A DNA stretch of 64,000 bases from Alviniconcha marisindica (GCA_018857735.1 JABMCL010002130.1:1581501-1645500), one strand, 5' to 3'. Numbered from the stretch's first letter, positions 38,901 to 53,834 are shown. A program made the numbers and translations. Notes: generated by a model from the letters alone, not told the origin.

Positions 38901-41900
38901 TAGATGACTGAAACTTTTCTGACCTACCCCCAATGGGGCATCCCAAAATAATGACCCACCCCCAATGGGGCATCCCCAAGTAATGACCCACCCCAAAGGG
39001 GGCATCCCCAAGTAATGACCCACCCCCAATGGGGCATCCCCAAGTAATGACCCACCCCAAAGGGGGCATCCCCAAGTCATGACCCACCCCAAAGGGGGCA
39101 TCCCCAAGTCATGACCCACCCCAAAGGGGGCATCCCCAAGTCATGACCCACCCCAAAGGGGGCATCCCCAAGTCATGACCCACCACAAAGGGGGCATCCC
39201 CAAGTCATGACCCACCCCAAAGGGGGCATCCCCAAGTCATGACCCACCCCAAAGGGGGCATCCCCAAGTCATGACCCACCCCAAAGGGGGCATCCCCAAG
39301 TCATGACCCACCCCAAAGGGGGCATCCCCAAGTCATGACCCACCCAAAGGGGGCATCCCCAAGTATGACCCACCCAAAAGGGGGCATCCCCAAGTAATGA
39401 CCCACCCAAAGGGGGCATCCCCAAGTAATGACCCACCCCAAAGGGGGCATCCCCAAGTAATGACCCACCCCAAAGGGGGCATCCCCAAGTAATGACCCAC
39501 CCCAAAGGGGGCATCCCCAAGTAATGACCCACCCCAAAGGGGGCATCCCCAAGTAATGACCCACCCCAAAGGGGGCATCCCCAAGTAATGACCCACCCCA
39601 AAGGGGGCATCCCCAAGTAATGACCCAGCAGCAGGATCATTACATTACTGTCACACATCTGTAGAACATATTTCAGCCAGCAACAGTAACTACTGGCAAC
39701 ATCCTTGGACTGAGAAGAAAAAGTTCTGGTACTGTCCGCAACTGTTTGTGTATGGCCTAGTCATAAGATGCCCTGCTGTGTGTCCAGATCTACAGCCTTG
39801 TCACTGTGTTACACGGCTTGCTCAGACTCCATCTGCACTTTAGGAATGCCCAATGGGACAGAGCAGTGTTCACTGAAGAGAGCACGATCGACCTTTCAAG
39901 AGCTAATGGTCACCAGTTTATGAATGGCAGGAAGTGTGTCATGACAACAACGGCATTCAAGACTGTATTTGTCACGTTGGTGGAGGCATTATGATCTGGG
40001 GAGGCATCACTTCATTATCTTAGAGGGTGCTGTCACTAGTTTGCAATACCAGGAGATAATTGTGAGGAATGAGAGTGTGCTGTTTGTGCAGAACCAAGGA
40101 CCAGGGGCTGTGCTGTAATGCCTGTCATCATGTTGCCAGAGTTGTGCAAACTGAACTCCAGGTCAAAATCATCAACACCATGCCCTGGCCAGCCATTTTC
40201 CCTAATCTGTCACCAAACGAACACATCTGGGACATGTTGAAATGTTGACTACAGTGATGACCACATCCACTGCAGATGTACAGGATTTTCATCAAGCAGT
40301 CTTCCAGGAATAGCAAAACATCCCACAGGAGTAACAGCAGAGGTGCTTTATCCTGAGGTGCCGGTGTCAAGCCACGATTGACACATGTGGTGGCCACACA
40401 ACGTGCTGAACATGGTCATTTTCAAAATCACCCCATGGTGTCGGAAGTGGTGGAGGCAACCATTCATGACAATGATATCACTTTTGACTTTGGCAAACCA
40501 GTGCCAGTAGTCACATTTGATGGAGCAGTGGTCAAAGGAACAAATCATCTGAGACACCTTAGGATCCACTGACAGAATGCTGACTTACAGACAACATGTA
40601 GAAACAACAGCACTGAAGTGCAACAAAGCTCTGTCAGTCCTGAAGGTTGTGGCTGTAATGGGTATTAAACACCACCACCTCTTCCTGCTGTTTCAAAGTG
40701 TGGTGCTCAGTGTCACTGACTATGAACTAGACCTCACAACAATGGCACAGACAAATTTGCTTAAGTTTGACAGTGTGCAGAACAAGGCAATGGGAGTCAC
40801 ATTGGGAACCACCAAGAACACACCCACTGAGACCATGAGGTTCATGTTAGACTCCCACCAATGCAAACAAGACGGAAAGTGGAGCAGGTCAAAGCATACT
40901 TCAGTGCCATGGAAAATCCCTACAACCCACTCCACAAAGCCATGAAAGACACAAAGGGATGTAGACTGTGGTGGGGCAAGCAGAGGACTCAAAACTGCAA
41001 ATATGCCAGCTGACACTCAAGCAAACCAAGGAGTGGGAAAGGTACCCAAACCGATTCCAGTATCTCAGTGAAACACTCCCACCAGAAAATTTGGAAAAGC
41101 ACTGCCAAGAATGGCCAGCAGGCAAAACTGAGTAGGCGATCAAGCTTCTCACTTAAGAAAACAGCAAACTGCAAGACCTCATAGTGTGCACTGATGGCTC
41201 TGTCACCAAAGACCAGTCAGGGTGGGCTTCACTGTCAAGCAAGGTGTGACCACCATCCATGGAGACAATGCAGCCTATACAGTCTCAACCTCCAGCTTGA
41301 CAAAGCAGTCACCCATGCCCTCTGCTAGACTGCCTCAAGAGGTGACAGTCAGACCACACATGCCATCACCTTCATAGATTCAATGAGCTTGCTACAAAAA
41401 GTGAAAAGTGGAATGGGAAACCCAGACAGGAATGTCAATTGTTGACATCCATCTTCAAAATCTCCTGTGGGTGTACTGCTCTGAACATGCTGAAGTGAAG
41501 AAAATGACTGAGCAAAGCAATGCAACTCTCAAAAGTGGCATGCATCTTGAAAGACTTGAAGTGTTGAGCTTCAGACACTACCTGCAGGGAAAAAGCCAAG
41601 GACATCACACCATCGACTGCCTGGTGGAGAGAGAGGTGTGAAAAGAGAAAGTGCTAGATGACCTTTCTTGAAACAATGACAGACGGCCATCATCAAATAC
41701 TGGAACTGTTTCGAAGGCAACATTGGAGAAACTTCTGAGAGACAGGGTGGAGTGCATATGGGCTTTTCTGAGAACACAGATACCATCTTGAACTGGACTT
41801 ATCAAACAACAGATGGAACCAAATGATATGCAGCTCAAATATCAACTTCTTGTTAGATGACCTTTTAATTCTTACAATTACAAAGCTTGGTAGTAACAAC

Positions 41901-44900
41901 AATACAAAACTTTGACTTTACAACAGAAAATCATCTCAATTTTCTTATTCCAAGAACAGTATGTTGGTACAGAACTGACAACAACAATTAGGATATTTGT
42001 AAACTGACATACTTCCAACACCCTGTTAAAAAATCATGTTACAATAATGCATAATATTTAGTTGTTGGCCACACAACCGCATGATTCCCTCCCTGGTCAC
42101 AGTTAGAATAACCCACCCACACTCTGACAACACTCTGCACAAGAAAATAATGCCCTGTGCAAACTGTCACCTAAACACATGATGCATCATAGGCACACGA
42201 ACAACATTTTATCTGTGACAATGGCAATGTACCTGCCAAAATGTCAGAGCTGAAACAACAAAACCGTACACAGAAAAATGCTGAAACTGTGCCACACCCT
42301 TCCTTTCCCTGATTTGTCGCCATGCAATTTCTTTTTGTTCTCACACCTAAAACAAGGTTTGTTGCCTTGTGCTGCAAAATACCCACAATATCAACAAAGC
42401 AACTGAAACTACAGTGCCTTGTGTAGTGAGACACAGCATGCAGGACTAATTACAGTGCAGTACTGTGGACACTGTAAGAACATCAAACAGACACTGGTCA
42501 ACAAAGTGACTACAACCACAGTGAGAGCATAATAATGACATCACAAGGATACTGGTCAACAAAGTTGTGATTCTGCTCTGGGTCCAACACTTCCAACAAT
42601 GCTGCTGCTGGGTCACCATGGAGACTGGTACTCTACACGCAATATAATAAAATACAAAACAGTTAATTGTCTGCTGGAGCGCAGAAATCAGGCTTCAGGC
42701 TCATCGGTTCCACAAAGCATGGAAAAACTTCCAATAAAATATTTGTAAGGACTTCTGACTAAAACCAAAAATAAGCCATTGATAAACATAAAACAGTATC
42801 CAAACAGATTAACACAGACTTATAAACAAACACACATAGCATGCACGGTGTTAAGAACATTTCAATCAAATCTACATTTCCACAGACTACATTTATGCCC
42901 TCCTTTACCATGGGCAAAACTACTCCCTGGTGACAGAGCAGTAAGGCCTCTGGTAGCTAGTGCACTGCAAGGATTTGTGTCTCTGTCTCCGGCAGTGCAC
43001 TGCAAGGATTTGTGTCTCTGTCTGTGGTAGTGCACTGCAAGGATTTGTGTCCTTGTCTGTGGTAGTGCACTGCAAGGATTTGTGTCCCTGTCTCCGGTAG
43101 TGCACTGCAAGGATTTGTGTCTCTGTCTCCGGCAGTGCACTGCAAGGATTTGTGTCCCTGTCTGTGGTAGTGCACCGCAAGGCCCTGTGTCCCTGTCTGT
43201 GGTAGTGCACCGCAAGGCCCTGTGTCCAAGTCTCCGGCAGTGCACTGCAAGGATTTGTGTCCCTGTCTGTGGTAGTGCACCGCAAGGCCCTGTGTCCCTG
43301 TCTGTGGTAGTGCACCGCAAGGCCCTGTGTCCAAGTCTCTGGTAGTGCACTGCAAGGATTTGTGTCCCTGTCTGTGGTAGTGCACCGCAAGGCCCTGTGT
43401 CCAAGTCTCCGGCAGTGCACTGCAAGGATTTGTGTCCCTGTCTGTGGTAGTGCACCGCAAGGCCCTGTGTCCAAGTCTGTGGTAGTGCACTGCAAGGCCC
43501 TGTGTCCATGTCTGTGGTAGTGCACCGCAAGGCCCTGTGTCCATGTCTGTGGTAGTGCACCGCAAGGCCGTGTCCATGTCTGTGGTAGTGCACCGCAAGG
43601 CCCTGTGTCCATGTCTCTGGTAGTGCACTGCAAGGATTTGTGTCCCTGTCTGTGGTAGTGCACCGCAAGGCCCTGTGTCCAAGTCTCTGGTAGTGCACTG
43701 CAAGGATTTGTGTCCCTGTCTGTGGTAGTGCACCGCAAGGCCCTGTGTCCCTGTCCGTGGTAGTGCACCGCAAGGCCCTGTGTCCAAGTCTCTGGTAATG
43801 CACTGCAAGGATTTGTGTCCCTGTTTGTGGTAGTGCACCGCAAGGCCCTGTGTCCATGTCTGTGGTAGTGCACCGCAAGGCCCTGTGTCCATGTCTGTGG
43901 TAGTGCACCGCAAGGCCCTGTGTCCATGTCTGTGGTAGTGCACCGCAAGGCCCTGTGTCCATGTCTGTGGTAGTGCATTGCAAGGCCCCGTGTCCCTGTC
44001 TTTGGTCGTGCATGGCAGGGACCAGTGTTCCTGTCTTTGGTAGTGCATGGCAGGGCCCTGTGTTCCTGTCTTTGGTCGTGCATGGCAGGGACCAGTGTTC
44101 CTGTCTTTGGTAGTGCATAGCAGGGCCCAGTGTTCCTGTCTTTGGTAGTGCATGGCAGGGACCAGTGTTCCTGTCTTTGGTAGTGCATGGCAGGGACCAG
44201 TGTTCCTGTCTTTGGTAGTGCATGGGAAAGGCCTCTGCTTCTGTTTCAGGTAGTGTACTGCAAGGACCTGTGTCTCCCCCCCCCCCCCCCCCATCAAATG
44301 TTTTGTGGTGTGGTTGCTGTGCTAGTTTACTTGACCTGGGTACCCCCCCCCCCCCTCCACACACACACCAAATGTGTTTGTGATGTTTGTGGAAGTCCCA
44401 AGTTGGCTGTGTAGTCTACTTACCTGGGTAACCCCCCCCACCCCCACCCCAATGTGTTTGTGTGTCACTGCTGCCTGCTAGTCTACTTGACCTGGGTACC
44501 CCCCCCCCCCACCCCCATCACACACACAACCCCAATATGTTGTGTACTGCTGTGCTAGTCTACTTGACCTGGGTACCCCCACCCCCACACCACCCCCACA
44601 ACACAACCCCCCCCCCCCCCCCCATGTTGTTGCTGTGCTAGTCTACTTGACCTGGGTACCCCCCCCCCCCCCCCACACCACCCCACACACACCCCCCACC
44701 CCATGTTTGTTGCTGTGCGTCTACTTGACCTGGGTACCCCCACCCCCACACCACCCCACACCACAACCCCCCCATGTTTGTTGCTGTGCGGTCTACTTGA
44801 CCTGGGTACCCCCCCCCCACCCCCCACAACCACAACCCCCCATTTTGTTGCTGTGCGGTCTACTTGACCTGGGTACCCCACCCCACACACCCCACACCCA

Positions 44901-46895
44901 ACCCCCCATGTTTGTTGCTGTGCCGGTCTACTTGACCTGGGTACCCCCCCCCCACCACCCAAACCCCCCCCATGTTTGTTGCTGTGCCGGTCTACTTGAC
45001 CTGGGTACCCCCACCCCCACACCACCCCCACAACACACCCCCCCCCATGTTTGTTGCTGTGCCGGTCTACTGACCTGGTACCCCCACCCCACACCACCCC
45101 CCCCCCCCACCCCCCCCCCATGTTTGCACGTCTACTTGACCTGTGTCCCCCCCCCACACCACCCACACACAACCCCCCCATGTTTGTTGCTGTGCCGGTC
45201 TCCTTGAGCCCCACCCCGTCTTATAATTTTGGTAAAAGATCAGTTTCCCTATGCATTTTTGTGTGAATATGTTTGCTATTGTAATTATTACTTTTACAAC
45301 TGTGGTGGTTGCTGATGGTCTTGTTGTCAGGCTATTGTTTGTTTTGCTTTGGGAGGCCAAGAAGGGAGGGAGACAATCATATTTTGAGGTAAAACTCCTG
45401 AATAATACACAATGATTTGCACACTCTAAATTCTCATTAATTTTAACAGTAACAGCATCTAAATCACAAATTTAACACACTCATTATCCGGTCACTTCAT
45501 CATCTTCATTATGATTTCTCACCATTTTGTCAATCTCATCAAGGAGGAACACAGGGTTGTTGGTGCCAACTGCCTTCAGGCCCTGAATGATGCGTCCTGG
45601 CATTGACCCAATGTAAGTCCGACGGTGACCTCGGATGTCTGACTGGTCACACACACCACCAAGTGCTATTCTGTTGAACACACAGACAATTTCATAACTT
45701 CGTGGTGGTACAGTTGAATACACATAAGTCAAAAATGGTTACGTTGAACTTTGCTTAAGTCAAACCTTTTTTAATTCCCCAACCAAAGCTGCTGTTTGAA
45801 CGACTAATTTTACAAAGGATAAGTCAAAAATGAGCAAGTTCAATTTGAACAAAGTCAAACATGTTTTTCCCTTTTCCCAGTCAGATAAGTTGAAGCCAAG
45901 CATTTAAAGTCATTTCATTGTTGAATGCTCCCAGATTTCTCACTTAGCTGCTGGCCAGCAACAAGCTTTGCAGCATAAACCTTCTAGGCAGGTGACAGTT
46001 GTATATTATTGTTTTTGCCAGCATTGGTAGGCAGCTTGGCTTTGGTTTATAATGCAAATGCTCTGTCACAATAGACAGTTCACAGATCATTACATTTCTG
46101 GCATACCAGCTCTTGACCCTCGATTTATGGGTTAAGCCCTTTTCCCGGCTGTCACATAGAGCACTTTATTATTATTATTGTTGATCACTTTTATATAATG
46201 TTAGTTTCTGTTCTCAAGCAGACTCACTGTGTTCATGTTGCATGTGATTTTGAATGAGTGACTGCATCCCCCCCCCCTTTTTTTTATAGTGCATTTTTCA
46301 ATATCCAATGAAATGGTGTACTGACAGCACTATCTGGTTGTTCCATGGCTGGTGCCATGTGAAACTGTTGCCATCTTAGTGTAAGTTCTGTGCACACCAT
46401 ACAACCATGCATTAGTTTACAGTGTCACTTCATTCAAAGATACATAGGTAGGATGCAAGTGTGTTTAGCTGTAAACAGCCACCTGCACTTTTAGCAGAAT
46501 GGCGGATCTTTTACATGCTACTGTGGTAAATAAGAGTCTTGAAATAAGAGTCAGAACAGAAAGTTGACCCTGAAAAAAAAAAATCGCCCGCCGCTCCTGC
46601 AGGGACTTGAACCTGGGACATTTTGATCATGAGTCTGATGCACTAACCACTGATCTACTCCTGCACTGCTAACATTGGATGGAGAGAATCCTCCCATCCC
46701 CAGTATGAGCAAGCAATGTTTGTTTTAATTCTCACAGAAGGATTTTTTTCTTTTCTCTCTTTCTCTTCATTATTTGTTTTGTTCCACAGAGGAAGGATGT
46801 GCAAACACACATACAGATGGAGGTGATGTCTAATTAATGCAGCAGAGTGTATGTTTAGATGATACCAAATCATACAATTTTGACTGTGCTCGTGC

Positions 46896-46927
<32 letters not shown>

Positions 46928-47027
46928 ATGCAGATGGAGGTGATGTCTAATTAATGCAGCAGAGTGTATGTTTAGCTGATACCAAATCATACAATTTTGA
47001 CTGTGCTCGTGCACACACACACACACG

Positions 47028-47068
<41 letters not shown>

Positions 47069-47264
47069 ATACAGATGGCGGTGATGTCTAATTAATGCAG
47101 CAGAGTGTATGTTTAGATGATACCAAATCATACAATTTTGACTGTGCTCGTGCACACACACACACACACACACAAACACACATACAGATGGAGGTGATGT
47201 CTAATTAATGCAGCAGTGTGTATGTTTAGATGATACCAAATCATACAATTTTGACTGTGCTCGT

Positions 47265-47352
<88 letters not shown>

Positions 47353-47436
47353 ATACAGATGGAGGTGATGTCTAATTAATGCAGCAGAGTGTATGTTTAG
47401 ATGATACCAAATCATACAATTTTGACAGCGCTCGTG

Positions 47437-47467
<31 letters not shown>

Positions 47468-47568
47468 ACACACACACAAACACACATACAGATGGAGGTG
47501 ATGTCTAATTAATGCAGCAGAGTGTATGTTTAGATGATACCAAATCATACAATTTTGACTGTGCTCGT

Positions 47569-47606
<38 letters not shown>

Positions 47607-50600
47607 ATACAGATGGAGGTGATGTCTAATTAATGCAGCATGTATGTTTAGATGATACCAAATCATACAATTTTGACTGCGCTCCTGCACACACACCCAC
47701 ACACACCCACACACACCCACAGATGGAGGTGTGATCTTCAATTAATACAGTACAGTATGTATTACATATCAAATCACATCAGGCACCCACACACGTGAGC
47801 TTTGTACAACATGCACGCAATCAGAAAACAAGGGGAAATTGCTCTTATAACTCACAAAAAAGTCACAAATGCTCTACCACGGCCAGAGGTCACGGCTGCT
47901 GCAAACATGCATCACAGATGCCGTCATTGCATTACTGAGAGTGTAGCTTTTGCAAAGGAAAAGACAAACTAAACTTTTGAAGCCATCATTAATTGAAGCT
48001 TGACTGATCCAAAGATTGCGTCACAAGCAATTGATGAAGAAAAACAAACAAAAACATTATCATCAAAATCAGGCACCGTCAGTTTCCAAAGCAAAGAAAC
48101 AAAAACAACAAACAAACAAAAATGCTTAATTCAAGTACTTTCTGCAAGGTTCAACTTATCTGTGGTTGATGAATAAGTCAAAAAATAGATCACTCAAAGA
48201 AAAAATTCTAAATTGTTTGACTTGAGCGTATTTGACTGTATACACTATATTGTATGTTGACCCAATGTAAATCCAGTGGTGACCTTGGATGTCTGACTGG
48301 TCAAACACACACCACCTGGCGATATTTTGTAGGTTGGTTAGTTAGTTCTTGGATTTTAACATCCCATCAACCGCATAGGGTCACCTCAGGCTGAATCACA
48401 CATTCAAAATTCTTTTTTACCAGTTCAAAACACGTGTCATTAAATCAGAAATTTGTCTAATTCACTGTATTGATGTTAAAACAACAAAAACAAAACAAAA
48501 CACTATCCATCTTTTTATCAGCGCACAATAACACCTGATTTGGTACCTATTTATATTCCCTAGGCACTCACCATAGGAACCTGCTTAAATCACTTGTGAC
48601 TATGAGCAAGGTGACCAATTTTATTCCCTGTGCCCACAGGGGAAACAGCATTAACCAAAACCAACATAGTTAAAAAAAACAGGGAAAGGATTTGGAAAAA
48701 ATAAGGCAAATGCACCGGGAAGGTCAAAATTAAAACAAGGAAGAAATTGCTGGCAGTTGGTGAAGCATTCGTGGCTAAATTCTGATCTACCCCAGGCTTT
48801 AAAGGGAGAACGTTAGTCAGCTCTGGCTTCTCAATTGAGGGGCATTAATTTCCGCATTCTGCATGAGATGCCATATTATAGAAATGACTGCTATTATTAT
48901 TACTACTATTAACAAAATGGGACTTGGTCAACAATCCCATTTTATTAGCAATATGTCCTTGGTACCTTTTAAACTCTGAACACCAGGGGGAGGGGGTGAC
49001 AATGTTCTAAAAATCTTGCCATAAGCTGGAGTTAGGGCTGGGTGGTGGTGGTGGTGGAGGAGTTGATGATAATATCTTTGCACACTGGTGGGAGAGGCAT
49101 TACAGTACCCTTGTTACCTGTGAAACTCTCAACACAGATGGGAGGGGATGGCAACATTCTCATTACCTGTGAAACTTTCATAATCATGTTGTTGCTTTGT
49201 GTGTGTTTTTGGAGGGGAGGTGACAATGTCTTGAGTCCCTGTGAAACTCTCAACACAGATAGGAGGGGGTGACAACATCCTCAGTAGCTATGAAGCATTC
49301 AACATGTTGTTTTTTGTGTTTTTTGAGGGGAGGTGACAATGGTTGAAGGGGAAGTGACAATGGTTGAGGGGATGTGACAATGGTTGAGGAGAGGTGACAT
49401 TGGTTGAGGGGAGGTGACAATGTCCTTGGTACCTGTGAAACTCTCGGCCAAGGGTGGTGGCAATTGATCGGCCAATGCTGGTTTTGCCTACACCTGGCGG
49501 TCCAACAAAGCAGAGAATGGGTCCTTTGAGCTGGGTAGTCTTGATCTGACGCACAGCAAGGTATTCCAACACTCGCTTCTTCAGCTTCTTCAGGCCATAG
49601 TGGTCATAGTCAAGGTCCTTTCTGAAACATAACATTTAAAAGGCCAGTCATCAGTTTCTTCTAACTATAAAGGTCAAGGTCCTTTCTGAAACACAACATC
49701 TGAAAGGTCAGTCACCAATTTCTTCCAACCATAGTGGTCATAGCCAAGGTCCTTTGTAAAACATGACATTCAAAAGATCACTCGCCAGTTTCTTCTATTT
49801 AACATAAATTTTAACTCTGCCAGTGCATGAATGGCAGGTCATTGACACCGGCAGTGACACGGCATTGACAAGTTCACCAGATGTTCACAAAGCAACTTCT
49901 AGTTCAAGGGAGATAACCCAAATAGTGTCAGAAACTAGACCCTGTAGCCTTGACCCTATGACCTCTGAACTGTTGATACAGTCAGTAAATTGTCACCACT
50001 TTCTTCTGCCACATTAATATAGGTACAGCCCCCTACATTTCATGGATCTGTCAGATTTTTTTTGATTTTTTTTTTATCAATGTTTAATGCTTGCATGACA
50101 ATGATGACATGATATGATTGCTGTATCCTTCCAACTTCTTCTAAGGGCTTTGTTGAATTCCTCCTCTGTGAGTTCATGGTTGGGGCCACTTTGTGCAAGC
50201 GTTCTGTTGAGATCACCCAGTATATGCTTCCTTTCCTCTAGGTTGTTCTGGTTGCTCTGTTGTATGAATCACCCAAAGTAAATCTTGACCTTTCTCTACA
50301 TTGGTCTCCAGCCTTGCCCTGTTGGTGTCTTCTAAGTCCAGGTTTTGGTACGATCATTCCCCTCCATTTGTTGCTGGAATTGCCAGAACTGTGTCAGCAT
50401 TGTTTCAGCACGGAGTTCTTCACAGACTATTTGCAAAGAACTAAGACAGTGCATAAGTGGACTGAGAATTTGTCTGAACCAACAGGCATTTTTGGAGTAC
50501 AATAGATCTAGACAGAGTAAACAAACTGCTTTTTTCTAACCCATGACAATGGCCTAAGACACTGGGACTGTGGATTTGGCTGAACCAACCAACATCTCTG

Positions 50601-53600
50601 GAGTACACCAGATCTGGAATTTAAAAAATGTAATCACCTAAGACATTGTGTTTGTGGACTGTGAATTTATCTGAAGAACAGGCATTTCTGGAGTACATCA
50701 GATCTAGACAGAGTCAAAAAATTTTTTTTTACAAGGACCTAAGACAGTGCAGTCAAAGCAGACACACCCTTAGATTTCAGCCAATCGCGTGCCACAGCAT
50801 AATGAGCTGCCCACGTGTTTTGACAAGGCCTGAAATGGCCTGGCAAGCTTTCGTGCCAGACACTGCAAGTGGTCAGTTGGCAGTGTTCGACATGGCTGAA
50901 AAGAAACCAGGAAAATGGAATTGTTGCTATGGCCAGTGTAAGTCAGACGAACGATACCCTGACAAATGTGCAGGTGTCACATTCTAGCCGCTTCCGAAGC
51001 CAAAAACAAGGCTGAAAGAGTGTAAAGCTGGGATCAAGGCTGTGGTCGACCCCATGGTCAACTAAACCCAAGCGTGATAACAAAGAACTACTACATGTGT
51101 TCCAAGATATGTCAGCCTTAGTACAAAACGTATGATCCAATTAATTTATGCATGCATTCGGTTTTCTCTTTTGTAAGCTGTCAAGGTCAATGATTGTGTG
51201 CATGTGGTGGAAGTATAATTATTAGTGTAGGACTACATGGCTAAACTCAAAATACGTGCCGTATAATGGTCGAAATATTGTTCATTCACTTGAAACATTG
51301 TATTATCGGTTTAATAATAGTGCGGGTGTGTGGGTGCGTGTGTGCACGCACTACAGTAAAAAATCTTAAAATTCAGAGGAGGTTTTCAGTGGTATATATA
51401 ATTGATGGCATACTACTCACATTTAGATGCTCATTACACTGAATATATTACATTGAGGAACTAAGCAGTAATGAGAGTTTTGGCTGAAAATAAAGTGCTT
51501 TTAATTCTGTCAGTAATTCTCTACACGGCTCTAGTAAAACCAAAACCAAAATGTGTAGGCATGCTCATGCAGACTACCAATAACTGCTGCATAAACTGTG
51601 ACAGGCAGACATACTGTCATACACTGATCGACTGGCATACTGTGAAACAGAGACAGACAGACAGGCAGACAGAGCATTTACAGACACACAACCACACTGA
51701 AACCCAGGGACACACATACACACACACACACATACACACACAAACTGTACTGTGTGGCATGCCGGCTAAATCAGTGAAATATCCTACCTGTTCTGGTGCT
51801 TGTTATACAGTAAAATCCAACTTGACAGTGACATTCCACAGGGAAAAGTATCCAACGTTAAGTGTGCTCACAATGATAATAATATGTCACAAGTTCAGTC
51901 CCAGTTTCTAAGTAAATATATCAGTATGTATAATAAATGACCGAGCGGTGGCCAAAAGTTTTACTGTATCACTTATCAAAGGCATGGTGCTTTCAATATT
52001 TCTCTTGCAGGTCTTGAGTAACTTGTAGAAAGTGATCTGTCATAGTTAGCCTAAGTTTCTGTTCAGCATTAATTAAATTTCATTAATTCTACTAAACTAA
52101 CACATGAAGAAATCTACACATAACAGAAGCAACACAAAAATTAACCCCAATCCCTGTGGCTATAACTGCACCGTCACAGATATAGAAGTAACACTGCCGT
52201 CTTCCATCCCCTCTTGTTTCGATGCTTCTCTCCACTACTAGGCCGGAGTTGGAGTTTGCTAGTTTCTAACTGTTCTGTGTAGAGGTGTGTGTGTGTGTGG
52301 GAGAGGGGGGGGGGTGTAATCTGGCACTCCCAACTGTTAGAGGTCTTGACCATCTGGGCTTTGGTCTTGACAAAACCTGGACCACTGCAGGAGAGAGGCT
52401 GGAAGTGTCTGTTTGGGTTACTAATTGCTTTGGCAAGCTGGAACCCGTTTCACCCTCCCTGGGATGTAAACTGTCCCTTCCCTTTCCCATCTGACCAAGG
52501 AGGGCGTGATAAGACTAACTGCAGACCATTTATATTATCAACACAGGGTCCTGTGTCTCAAAAGACCGCTTTGACCTTTGGGTGAGTTTTCTCTCACCAA
52601 AACCAAAGCCCGTCTATTTTAAAATAGGCGGGCTTTGACCAAAACACAACAGCGACAGGTCTCTCAGCGGCAAGAGATTGAGAGTACTTTTGGATTCGGC
52701 TGCAGCCATCTTTTCGGGTCGCTTGCCAGAGGGGCAGAGCTTACGGCTGGAAGTGGTGCATTGTGGAGTGGTCTATTGTAGCAGAACCAATAAACAACTG
52801 CACAGACAGCTAACAACTTATCTTGCAGAAGTGACTATCTTTCACACTCCAGGCATAAAACACTACACCAGCATTACAAATGTTACTGAACTGATTTTTA
52901 GCTGCCCCAATTAATCCTGGCATATATGTTGACTCATTTCGTTGACCAGTTTATAAAGACAAGAAAAATGGAGTACTCAAAGCCCAATGACCCTCTGTCT
53001 TGGCTGCACTCTCAATTCTGTTCCACATGTAGTCTTCAACTCCCATCAACTGCTTTCCTGCATTATATCTATAATTGCCTCTGATCAGCCGGCTACAAAC
53101 AAACTGTCAACACAGTCTTCATTGGCCAACACAGTTTTGTTTATCCAGAGGACTGTCTGACCTTTCAACAACACAAGCTGAGCTTGCAAAAAAACATTTC
53201 TCATGGACTGCCTTGAATGAGAATCTCACTTGTCATGTTTCTGCTAACACTGCAGTTTTCACAAACCATTGTTGGTCACACTCAGGTTAGAAACAAGAGG
53301 TAATTTAGTAAACACACATACAACATGAAAGATTAATTATCATTACATTTAATTAACTCTATGTAATAAACAAAATCAAAATGAGTTCTTATTTTTGACA
53401 CAATGTTTATGTATGTTTTATGACTGTGTGCCTGATTAAAACTTTTTCTAAAGACCCAGAATTGTTCTTCATATGATCATGGTATGTTGCATGACTGAAA
53501 AAGGCTCTCTGCACTGTGTTAAAGGGTCATTTGCTACTTTCCTTAGGCATCATGGTCAGGGTTAGTGTTAAACAGGGTTAACCCTAACCCTTTTTGAAAC

Positions 53601-53766
53601 ATAAACTTTAAACGGTCATTCACCAGCTTCTTCACTCAAACACAAATATTAAACTTTAAAGGGTCACACACCAGTTTCTTCACTCAAACACAAACTTGAA
53701 AGGGTCACATTTAACCTTGGGCTGTGTGCATGCCTGTATGCTTTTGTAAATATGTTTGTATGTGTA

Positions 53767-53834
<68 letters not shown>

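Noticed and set aside
38925..39625. CRISPR-like regular array
   Set aside because: Repeats are directly adjacent with no unique spacers, in a eukaryotic intron; it is a minisatellite.
44542..45214. Pro- or Gly-rich frames of about 220 codons
   Set aside because: Translation of the C-rich array; open because of the composition.
46589..46672. tRNA-Met gene on the minus strand
   Set aside because: Anticodon stem is mismatched and the sequence runs into a SINE-like tail; the A and B boxes are kept as in tRNA-derived SINEs.
53561..53603. Interstitial telomere sequence (GGGTTAACCCTAACCC)
   Set aside because: Only two or three imperfect units; too short to be more than chance or a minor remnant. 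The same holds for CCCTAACCCTAG at 60543.
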